From Codonopsis lanceolata (taxonomy: Eukaryota; Streptophyta; Magnoliopsida; Asterales; Campanulaceae): 64,000 nucleotides of DNA. How positions within the stretch are numbered: the stretch's first letter is position 1; each line of letters opens with the position of its first letter. The stretch spans positions 172,778,355-172,842,354 of the forward strand of contig CM028377.1 in NCBI GenBank assembly GCA_013146195.2. Direction: 5' to 3'. Positions 49,599-60,170 of the stretch are shown one piece after another. Both the position numbers and the translations under genes were made by a program. The notes beneath the pieces are model-generated. The model did no database searches. It saw only the letters and a program-made list of their open reading frames with translations, and had not been told where the DNA came from.

Positions 49599-50270
49599 TA
49601 ACTTAACGTAACGTAACGTAACTTAACGTAACGTAACTTAACGTAACGTAACTTAAAGTAACTTAACGTAACTTAAAGTAACGTAACTTAGCGTAACGTA
49701 ACTTAACTTAACGTAACGCAACTTAACTTAACTTAATTAACTTAACGCTAACGTAACGTAATAACGTAACTTAACGTAATGTAACGTAACGCAACTTAAC
49801 GTAACGTAATTTAACTTAACGTAACTTAACATAACTTAACGTAACGTAACGTAACTTAACGTAACGTAACTTAACTTAACGTAACGTAACTTAACGTAAC
49901 GTAACGTAACGTAACGTAACTTAACTTAACGTAACTTAACGTAACTTAACGTAACTTAACTTAACGTAACTTAACATAACTTAACGTAACGTAACTTAAC
50001 TTAACGTAACTTAACATAACTTAACGTAACGTAACTTAACATAACTTAACGTAACGTAACGTAACTTAACTTAACTTAACTTAACTTAACGTAATTTAAC
50101 TTAACGTAACTTAACATAACTTAACGTAACGTAACTTAACGTAACTTAAAGTAACGTAACTTAACTTAACGTAACGTAACTTAACATAACTTAACGTAAC
50201 GTAACGTAACTTAACATAACTTAACGTAACGTATAATTAAACGAACGTAATAACGTAACTTAACTTAACT
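49599..50270. repeat. Two-letter pentamer satellite (TAACG / TAACT)
   Basis: About 670 bp are built almost only from the 5-mers TAACG and TAACT in irregular order, with rare TAACA, TAAAG and TAATT variants. It begins where the last 55-bp unit ends with TTAAGTAACTTAACG, and so looks like an expansion seeded by the TAACG step of that unit. There are essentially no other bases for 130 consecutive units. Confidence 0.95.
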
Positions 50271-50390
50271 TAGGTATCGTTTGACACTATTTTTTTGTTG
50301 TATCGTTTGACAATATTTTTTGGCCCAAATAATCAAATAATCAAAAAAATTATGGCAAAAAATAAAAGTATAATTGAAACTTTATTTTTT

Positions 50391-53300
50391 AGGTCAACAC
50401 TTGATAACTTTAAGCGTTCTCATTCAATCCAGTTTTAATTATGCCACATAGACATGTGCTTTATATCAGCTGTTGCTGACACACCATGTCTCTACAACTG
50501 CTCACCTTCTCAAACTGACGACAAACTAGACACATTCCACTAAAACTGACAAACTTTAAATGTTGGCGCGAGACCCAAAAACTCCTTACAGTTTCAAGGC
50601 AGTTCCGCAGTTTTTTTTAATTGAAGCCCCCATATCACTTATCCCAAAAGGCTTCTTGATATAACCGCTCAATCATTTTGGAAACTTTTCAAAAACTTCA
50701 AAACCCAAAAAAAATTCAAAAAGTTTTCTCTCCTCTCTCTTTGCAACGCTTTCTCAGACTGCCTTCTTCCACAAAACTCTTAAACCCTAGTTTCTTCTTG
50801 AACTCAGGTGCAATGGCTGATCATAACTCCGACCTAGGATGCATTTTGGATGTCACCGCACTAAACAAACTTGACATTGGCGGCGAATTGGTTACGTTGC
50901 TCACAAATTCTGGACTTCTTCCCCTTCTTACCTTCGACATAGGCACAACCTACAGTCAAACTTTAACGAGTTATTCTTCCACCACATGCAACCCACACCA
51001 GATATACCAAACTCCCTCTCTGGAAAGATCAATGGGATAGATGTAGTGTTTGATACCCAAACCATTCTGAATGCCTTTCCCAATATCAACACTGAAGGTT
51101 CGTCTCTATCTGAAATTAGTCAGGAAATTGTGTCCAATGGATGGATTGTTATGATGGGAAATGTCCCTGTACCTATAGCTGCAGAGAAAAAGAAAAATAT
51201 CTTCCAGCCGCTTTATTATGCCCTAGCTTCTGTTTTAGACAAATGCCTAATAGTCAAATCTGGGGCAAAAGACAAGGTTACCAAACACCAATTGGCAATG
51301 AGTCAGGCCGAGAAACAACTGGCAATTGCTTTTAGTTCAACTCATTTATGAGAATATGGATAGACACAGAAGAACCCACTCAAATCCAAAATCACCCACT
51401 ACCTCATCATTACCCACTTTATGAGACATATACCTGCTCTTGTTATGAGTGTGGCACCTTTAGATGTGATTAAATCAGTGACTGGAAGGAAGTATGGTTC
51501 AGTAGATATCACCTGGGCCACTAAGTCAAGCAAGTTTGTGGTAACTGCTGCTCCAAAAAGAAAAAGCAGAAGGATAAATCTAGCAATTAATGAGGATGAG
51601 AGAGATGAAGAAGTAGTTGCACCAACAACCGCAGGCTAGCTTGCAAGACCCACTGGTCATGCACCTGCCAAACCTGTTGCGAAAAAGTATGCTAGGAAGA
51701 GGCAGAGGACAACTGCTGAATCAAACACTGAAAACTTCATTCCCTTCCCTGCTACTTCTGAACCTCAAAACCAACCACCTTCATCACCTACTGCTTTACC
51801 TACCTCCAACCCAAAACAACCTCGCAAACCATACTTCCCACCTATTTTCAACCCAACCTTTCATCCCAGAAATGATCCCTTCTCTGGCAATCCTGCTGAT
51901 ATTCCTACCGATTGGCCTTCCCATCATTGACCATCTACCCTACTTCATTCAAGCCCTTCTATCCTTTCATGAGGTGAAGAAGGAGGACAAACCAAGGGTA
52001 GATCCCATCAAATATGTGGACTCAAATTTCAACAGGAAATCATGGGTTCCCTACAAAAACCCCGTGCAAGGATTGTCCACTACATAAGAGATTGCCATCA
52101 ATTACGGCAAATGTTTTGACCTAATGCCCGTGGAATGGAATGCCTTCTATCTTGCACAAGACAGGTTTGTGCAAGATGAGCTAATAGTTGATGTGTGGGA
52201 AATTTACAACGATGAGTATGGTTTACCAATGATTAGGGTTGATGATCCTTATGTTGTTGGCAGACCTGCTACTGATGAAGACCACATAGATAGAGAAGCC
52301 GGTAGACTACCTCCAATGGACAAAGCAAAACTCAAAAAGATTCAAGATAAAGCCATGGAAAATATCAAGCTTAAGGTTGAAATGGCTACTGCCAAATACC
52401 TGTTACTTTTTGACAAGAAATCATCAAAGGCAGTGAGGAGCATCAAGATCCGCCACCCATCCGCCGAGCCCCACCAAACCCCATCTTCATTTGCCGCACT
52501 CAATCACAACCTACCATTCCTTCTTCATCTACTTCACCTCAACCAATCAATGTTCAACCTATATCCTTCATCCTACCCCCATCTCCCGAACCCGAAGTTG
52601 ACCTACAACAAACCCCCTTCACTCCATCTACATCTATTTCAGATACCCAAGAGCCCCTCTACGAGAAATTGGTATAGATGAATAGGTCAATAGAGCCAAA
52701 AAAATACCACAGATGCCACTCGGCCAAGATATACCAACATGATGCCACTCATCAAGCTATTCATCTAGTGAGTTACAGATCTCCAAATTTTTGAAAGCAG
52801 AAGTCAAGAGGAAAAAGATTCTCGCACATGATGATGATAGTGATATTGTTGCTCAAATATTGTCTCCCTTCCAAAGCTAGCATATCAAATGAGACGTAAA
52901 ACAACAGCCAGATCATTAAGGATGCACTTAACAAGCCACCCGACGTAAGATCATATTTCCAGATATTACTCCTATATATTCTCCGCTTGATGAAGTGCCC
53001 TCTGCGCACCCTCACCTCCAATTGAGGCAATTCTGGATTTAATAAATTTTATTAAGAATGAACAATCCTTTCAACCACTTTCATTAAAGTTATACGGGAA
53101 GTGTGAGAGATAGTTTTAATTCCTACATATCCAAGAAAGTTTCTTCTTTGGAAAGCTAAAAGATTTTGAAAAAGACAATACAAATTTCTTGGGGAATGTG
53201 CATGTTTGAATGTGGAGGGGGAGGGGGGCGGTTGGTGTAAGGCCCAACAACTTGTTTGGTGTGTGGGGGTGGGGAGTTTTGTATTTATTATGTGGTATGG

Positions 53301-53790
53301 TGTTAAATTTAATATTTTGTGTGTAAGAAGATGTGTAAGAAGATTATGCAATGGGAAGATATATTCTTAAGTGAATAAGAAGATAAAAATGTGTAGGTGG
53401 AAGTAGGACCCATCTAAGAAGATGCACGCATGTAGGCATACAACCTTGTTTTATCACATTAAGCATGAGTCAAGGATCGATGTCAAAACATTGTTTCAGA
53501 TTAATCGAATTGATTACACTTTAGCAAGTGTAAAGTTCTTCCCGCCGAATATCGCAGTGGTAGACATACAACCTTGTTTAATCACTTTAAGCATGAGTCA
53601 AGTAGCTAATGTCGGCTATTTGACACAAGTCAACCATAGGTGTAAACTCCATTCATTTTACCCTACCCTCTCGCAAGTTTAATCTACACTATGCAAATAT
53701 GAAAGTGATATACAAACTACATCGAGTAATATACAAACAAATAGTTTCAATTGACATATATTTGCAATTACAAACTCATATAAGTAGTAC
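50391..53790 (-). repeat. Right arm of the giant inverted repeat
   Basis: This is the inverted counterpart of 42810-46545, diverged by substitutions and small indels. It matches from 50391 to about 53020, is unmatched from about 53020 to 53415, then matches again at about 53417-53790 (for example GCAAGTTTAATCTACACT and GCAAATATGAAAGTGATATA against the inverse of 42850-42900). Confidence 0.88.
50813..52680 (+). pseudogene. Unidentified plant-TE-type gene, right copy, truncated
   Basis: The ATG at 50813 opens the same MADHNSDLGCILDV protein as the left copy. A frameshift follows the TTYSQTLT block (about 50970), and the frame 50986-51351 continues with INGIDVVFDTQTI and AEKKKNIFQPLYYALASVLD, a segment destroyed on the left. 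Later pieces are HIPALVMSVAPLDVI (51421) and NAFYLAQDRFVQDELIVDVW (52124-52400). Beyond 52680 only scattered homology remains, and the coiled-coil 3' exons of the left copy are absent. It shares the family uncertainty of the left copy. Stops and shifts differ between the two, so they decayed separately. Confidence 0.6.
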
Positions 53791-55044
53791 CCAAAATAAA
53801 GCAAAAAACGAGCAATTTCATTGCATTAATCAAGGTAAGCAAGGATTGTCATTATCATAAACAAGTCTATTTTACATGACCGTGAAATAAAAGAAAATAC
53901 ATGCAATGTCATCCGATTCCTCATTCAAACAAATACAAGCGAGCATCGCCAGCTAGCAGATGCAATACTGCCACCAAACATATACAACCTTCCCAAAAAT
54001 AACTCCATGTTTTACATGTGATCATTGTCAACTAACAAAAGCGGCAAAGATATACAACCTTGCCATCATTTACCAAACATCAACAAAACTACCATACCAT
54101 GCCATCATCCACCAAACATCAACAAAACAAGAAAAACAACCATACTATTATATGCATTAATCTATCTCCGTAGTCATTCCATTTGTTTCCTTACACTTCT
54201 TCTTCCAAATGTTCATCTTATTTCTTTCTCGATTTTCTCGATTTAACGCCCTTTCTCAATTTTTGACTTTTTTATTAATTGTGTTTCAGCAGCCTTCACT
54301 TGATGAGTTGAGCAGCCTCTCATGCATCGCATTTCAAAGCAGCCTTCATTTGAGGCCTCTTGCACTAGATTTCCACCAGCCCTTCCGACTTGCAAAATAG
54401 AGTCTTTGTACCGATTTCCAACGCTTTTCTCAGCTTGCAAAGCAGCTCTTTTTAATCGCATTTCCAACAGCCTTTCTCACCAAGCAACATGCCTCTTGCA
54501 CGCATTTCCAGCAGCCTTCATCGCCTCGTGGTCAGGTGGTGTCATCATCGTATCATGGAGAGGTGGTATTATCGCCGCATCCGGTTAGGTGGTGTCCGCG
54601 CTGGTGGGATGGTGTTTGTCGCCTCCTTGCCTCAACTAATTCATTGATCTTCTCGGTTCATTTCAATCATATGATCATCAATCTTTCGTATTTGAATACT
54701 ATGATCATCAATCTTCCGGTTCATTTCAAGGATACAATCATTGATCTTTTGTTGCATAGAAGTCACAACATGCAAGATTACCATCATCAAATCATTAGGG
54801 GGCAACTTCTTCTTCGCTTGGTTGTTCCTCTAAACTATATGTATATTGTACACCAAGTCCCCCGAAACCCATGAACATAACGCAAACAAGATTCCGCATC
54901 ATTCGAACCAAAGGAAGAAGAGCAACATCCTCGTTAATTCAAAAACAATAAAAACTTCATTAATGAAATGCATAATAAAATAAATCTTTCATTATCATGG
55001 TAGAAATAATGGAAAGATTTTACATGTTGTATATCCAAGATTTG
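53791..55044. other. Intergenic stretch up to the scaffold gap
   Basis: No supported gene. Short direct repeats occur: ATATACAACCTT(C/G)CC and CATC(A/C)TCCACCAAACATCAAC at 53980-54130, and CAGCCTTCA(C/T)TTGA and GCATTTC(A/C) words at 54285-54515. Open frames across this region look like chance. Confidence 0.4.
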
Positions 55045-55144
55045 NNNNNNNNNNNNNNNNNNNNNNNNNNNNNNNNNNNNNNNNNNNNNNNNNNNNNNNN
55101 NNNNNNNNNNNNNNNNNNNNNNNNNNNNNNNNNNNNNNNNNNNN
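55045..55144. other. Assembly gap (100 N)
   Basis: Exactly 100 Ns. This is a conventional placeholder length, so the true distance is unknown. The Ty3 element to the right is cut by it. Confidence 0.99.
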
Positions 55145-57700
55145 CATGGGTAGAGTAAGAACTAGAGCTATAGTCAGTCGCCGCTTCAATTCTTGGAAAC
55201 TGTTCTCACATACAAACGGTTTCTTTTTCTATGTCAAAGAAGTCATAGGTGTGGCTATCTTCAAAAATCCCTCAATAAATCTTCGATAGTAACCCTAACC
55301 CCAAAAAACTTCGTACCTCTGTCCTTGTCTGGTCTTTTCGGTTTACCACGACTTCTACTTTAGAAGGATCAGCGAAATACCGATGCACCGATATTACATG
55401 TCCCGTAAATGCAACTTCTTCGCTTTAATGCACATTTGTCAACTTAGCAAACAATTGCTTCTCCCTAAGTAATTCCTTATAGTTTCGCAATGAAAGGCTC
55501 TCCTCCTCTGGGATTTAGAATATACCAGATATCATCGATGAACACCGCAACACAAGAGTCAATATAATTTCGAAAAACCCTCTGCTCATCAAATCCATAA
55601 ATACAGTAGGAGCATTAGTCAACCCAAAAGGCATAACCACAAATTCATAATGACCATACCTCGTACGGAAGGTTGTCTTCGGAACATCTTCGGCCCGAAC
55701 TTTCCACTGATGGTAACCACTACGTAGATCCATTTTAAAGAACACAACTGATCCCTGCAACTAATCAAACAAATCCTCAATATGCAGCAGCGGATACTTA
55801 TTCTTGATAGTCACTTGATTCAACTGACGGTAGTCAATACATAACCGCAGTGTGCCATCCTTCTTCTTCACAAATAACACAGGTGCACCCCATGGTGATA
55901 CACTTAGTTTAATAAACCCACGGTCCAGTAACTCTTGCAACTGTACCTTCATTTCTTTCAACTCTGCTGGCGCCATTCTATATGGTGCCTTTGATATCGT
56001 TGTTGTACCTGGCAGTAGCTCAATACAAAACTCAACCTCGCTATTAGGTGGCATACTATACTCAGTAGAAAACACATCTGCAAATTCAGAAACCACAGGA
56101 ATATCCTCTAGTTTCGGTGTAGCTATACTCACATCCAAAACAGAAGCCAGATAACCAGTACAACCCTATGACAATAATTTTTTAGCCCGAATAGCAGAAA
56201 TAAAAGACAAGCCACCCATGGCCCTTTCTCCCATAAACATAAACTCAGGTATGTTAGGCACATAAAATGTTATCACCTTACGATGACAATCAACTACAGC
56301 ATGATGCACACATAACCAGTCCATGCCTAAAATAACATCAAAATCACGTATGGGCAGGACTACTAGATCCACATGTAAAGTATGACTATCTATACATATA
56401 TCACATGCCCGATGCACATCAGTAGTAATCACACACTCCCCTATTGGGGTAGACACCTCCAGCACATAAGACAACAACTAGGGAAGAACACATAAATTCC
56501 CAACAAAATGAGATGCAATGTATGAATGTGATGAACCAGGATCTATAAGAACACGTGCTTTCGCACCGAATATAGTAAGTGTACCTCCTATTACCGTGGT
56601 AGACTCTGGAACACCCCTCTGATCTAAGGCAAATACGCGACCCTAAACTTTAGGTATCCCGTCGCTATCCTTCTTAGACCCAGACAACTGTGTCACCATA
56701 CCCACAGACTGACTACCCTGAGGTTTAGGGCAATCTTTCCTCATGTGACCCTTCATACCACAATTATAGCACTCTTGCTGCTTCAAGTAACATCTCTCCT
56801 CTGTATGCCCTAGCTTCAAGCAATAAGTACAAACTAACCCAAAATTAGATCGGTTTTGGACAGTAGAGGAAGAAGTACCTCTTTCCTTATTAGGCTGGGA
56901 TTTTCTCTGCCCACCTGTACCCTATCTGCGATAGCTACCAGAACTCTGTCCACGCCATTGACTCCGGCCCTGTGGCTTCACATCAGAAATGGTCTTACCT
57001 CGGTGCTCCTCAATATCACGTTCAATACCATAGGCCCTGTCAACTGCCTCCCTGTAGTCCATAAGTCGCAAGGATAAAAATTGCCTCTGGTATTCTGTCT
57101 TTAGTCCTTTCACGAACTTTTCTGTCTTCCTTTCTTCATCAGGTACAAGATAAGCACAATATCAAGCCAATTCTATAAACTTGGTCGAATCTTGCGCCCT
57201 TTGTCAGGATTACCTGCTCGGTTGATAAACTACGCCTCACATTTACCCCGAACAACTCTCGGAATATACTGAGCCTTCAACACATGCAAGAAAGTAGCCC
57301 AAGTCTGTGGCACCTTGTCTCGGTCCCAGCTCTCCAATAATACCTACCACCAATGATCAGCATCACCCTCAAGCTTGTACACTGCACAGTTCAGCTTGTC
57401 TTCATCACTACACTTCAGTGCTCTAAATATCTTAACCATGTTTTCAACCCATCTTTCAGCTTTTTTGGCATCTGATTCACCATCAAAACTGCGAGGTTTC
57501 ATCTTCAGAAATCTATCAAGCATAGTAGTTACATGTCTCTTAGGCTGCTGTACTATAATCCCAGGCTGCGGTGCTCTTTCATGTGCTTGTGGTGCAGGAT
57601 CTTCAGGTACCTCTACATTACACTGCTGCTGGCCCATATCAGCTACCATTCTGGTCAGCAATTGAAGCACATTTATCAGATCCCCTTGTTGATTATTCAA
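55145..57700 (-). pseudogene. Decayed gag-pol of the Ty3 element
   Basis: Gag begins at 57700 (DRFLKMKPRSFDGESDAKKA, AVYKLEGDADHWW) and is broken by a stop near 57344. It continues out of frame with EYQRQFLSLRLMDYREAVDR (57113-56922). Two knuckles follow (CLKLGHTEERC and CYNCGMKGHMRKDC, about 56830-56740). Next is a protease motif LIDPGSSHSYI near 56550, with DPG where DSG or DTG is usual, and ILGMDWL at about 56330. RT then has SPWGAPVLFVKKKDGTLR, IDYRQLN and VMPFGLTNAP (56138-55600). Multiple stops separate these, so it is inactive. Confidence 0.88.
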
Positions 57701-57806
57701 AACTAGCTGTGGCAGTTCACACTCGATCCAACCCTATCAGTGATAGCACCTTGCCTAGTACGCACCATTCTTAGGCCAAAGATCCTATCCTGGCCGACAG
57801 CTAACC

Positions 57807-57820
57807 ATGCTCTGATACCA
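57807..57820 (-). other. Primer-binding site of the Ty3 element
   Basis: Minus-strand TGGTATCAGAGCAT lies two bases past the LTR end (57823) and complements the 3' end of initiator methionine tRNA, as in most plant Ty3 elements. It fixes the LTR border and the element orientation. Confidence 0.9.
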
Positions 57821-57822
57821 AC

Positions 57823-60170
57823 TGCGACGACCCGACCCCCAATCTCTATACGAGCCTCGGGTCGAGCATCGAACAAACATATAAAACAATAAAACACGTG
57901 CAAAGCCCCCACTAATAATAGGCTAATAAAATCACCTGATAAAACATAGTCACTCCTGTGATTAATATAAACACCACAACCAACCAACTAGTATAATATA
58001 ATACACATGCACGAAGTTAAACTTCAGCATCAAAAGATAGTACAAGACCAGTAACGTCAAAGTAACCAAAGTAGAGCTATATAACTCTACATAACAACAA
58101 TGCATCCTCACACTATACAAATACAAACTCCTATGGAGGTGCATAACAAAAGACAACCTGCTGTACACGAGAGCCTCACCTCGAACTCCCTACCTGGCTG
58201 GAATCTAAGGAAAACAAATAAAGGGAACGGGGTGAGTGATAACTCAGTAAGTTACTATATGCAACTACATGGCATGCTGTTATGCACATGTTATAAACAC
58301 ATATGTAAATCAAGTATAGTTGTACATATACTTGCACATATCACGTTGATCATGTTATAATGCACATTGACTCAGTGTAATTAAACACATAATTAGGATA
58401 TACAACTGTAGGCAAGCTTTCTGTCTCGGCTTGTATCTCAAATACCATAGTTGTGTTGCTGCCGCAGTACACGCGCTGATACATGTCTGATCACATGTTG
58501 AACCATGTCCGAACCCATTAGTATCCAGAAACAATGACCTTGGGACTTAACCAGGAGTATCATTTCCCCAAGTTTTACCCAAGAGTCTAGCCTTCTGCTT
58601 GTCATGCGAATTGCTCTAACAAGTCTACATCCTTGTCACGACCAATAACAAGGGAGAGACCCATGCAACGACCCGTAGCGATCACGAGATTTAACTCTCG
58701 TAAAGACTATTGTCGTCTCATCGTCGACACAACCACATATGCCAGCTGGACTCAATGCGATGACAAGTAGTTGTTTACTTGTAATTAAACAAAACCATTG
58801 AGTCCCAAGTACGGGGGCTCGACACACATACAAGCATGCTTAATTTTCTGTAAATAAACACTTAAACATTTAAGTGATTAAACACAAATACCAAGGTATG
58901 TAATATTTCACATATAATTAACTACACCAAAGTATTCCCCATTATCATAGGAATCGAGCATGTCACTCGTTATATTTTATTATCCCTAAATCGACTCTGT
59001 TGAATCATTTGTTTAATATTTATAAATTTCGGGCATCACCGCGGTTTGCAGGATTCATCCCAACACAATCTCACCGACGTATTACTCGGCATAATAATGG
59101 TTTAAATTCATTTAATACATTAACCAGTTAAAATTAATAATAATTCGTAACTCAATTATTTATATTCCATATTCAAAACAAATCATATGGGAGTAGCCCA
59201 CAATTCATGTATGTAATTATTACATACAAAGGGAAAAGAATAGTAACTTACCTCTACCGAAAGATATCGATGAAAACATAAAATATTCAGGTGTAAATGT
59301 AGCCCTCAACACATAGAACACCCCTACGGAGTCGGAATTAAAAACGGGTAATATCTTGTTAATAAACAAAGCTTAAATAATTAATCCCTTCGGTTATGTA
59401 TCTCTCTTGGTTTCTTTGAGGAAGAAAGGAATTTGAAGTTAAGGTTGTTGTTGTAAATGGTTATCGTCCAGTAGTTGACTTAGTCAAGCAAGTCACACGA
59501 CATGCACAAGGTGGTGCAACACCAAAAGCCCACCAATATTACTTGTCTTTCTCTTGTACACGACTAAGGAGAGATTGGGGGGGGGGGGTTGTCCCACCAA
59601 CCCAAGACCAAAGCATAACAAAAACAAACAACCTTGTTTCAATTGCAGATATCATTCACCCAAATCCAAGTGAATAGTCACTTGGTTAAAAATATAAAAT
59701 ATTTAATTCATAGTTAATCTTTTAAAGTGACAACCTTATTGGTCAGTCAAAGGTCAACATTGTTAAAACCAATTAATCATCAATTTGACCCAATTAAATA
59801 TTAACTAATCATTATTAATTAGTCAATGCTAAGATAAAAATATATTTTAACAATTTAAAACAAAACACGTAACGTACGATACACTTCGAGTCAATCTAAC
59901 CGAAAATAATTATTTTCTAGCGCTAACATGTCATTTCCTATTCCAACGTTATAAATCATAACTAACATAACCAAAGTCCTATATGAACTTTAAATACATC
60001 ACACATCAAGCCCAATATATCTTGAGCTCAAATGGACTCTCGTAGGACAATTGCCCAAGTCCACAACACAAAATACATAAATACATTAAATATAACACGT
60101 AGCACATAATTAATTATGCTAATGCACCCTAATGCACAATTAATAAAATATGCAATTCTCGGGTGTTACA
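57823..60170 (-). repeat. 5' LTR of the Ty3 element
   Basis: It is 2348 bp, starting TGTAACACCCGAG at 60170 and ending GGGTCGGGTCGTCGCA. It is co-linear with the solo LTR at 28553-30291 over most of its length and about 600 bp longer, with extra sequence near 59400-60000, including a G10 run near 59578. Confidence 0.85.

Larger units (their letters stand above)
55145..60170 (-). mobile_element. Ty3 (chromovirus-like) retrotransposon, 5' half; 3' half lost in gap
   Basis: On the minus strand, in order: 5' LTR 60170-57823 (TGTAACACCCGAG...CA, 2.35 kb); primer-binding site TGGTATCAGAGCAT (57820-57807) complementary to initiator-Met tRNA; gag; zinc knuckle; protease; RT. The remainder (RNase H end, integrase, 3' LTR) would lie at lower coordinates but is cut off by the gap. 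The same LTR family occurs as a solo copy at 28553. It inserted into the integrase of the element starting at 60171. Confidence 0.9.

Noticed and set aside
48031..50270. CRISPR-like or telomeric repeat
   Set aside because: No spacers, eukaryotic context, and the units do not match any plant telomere motif such as TTTAGGG.
54995..55189. Open frame spanning the Ns
   Set aside because: It bridges the assembly gap and is meaningless.
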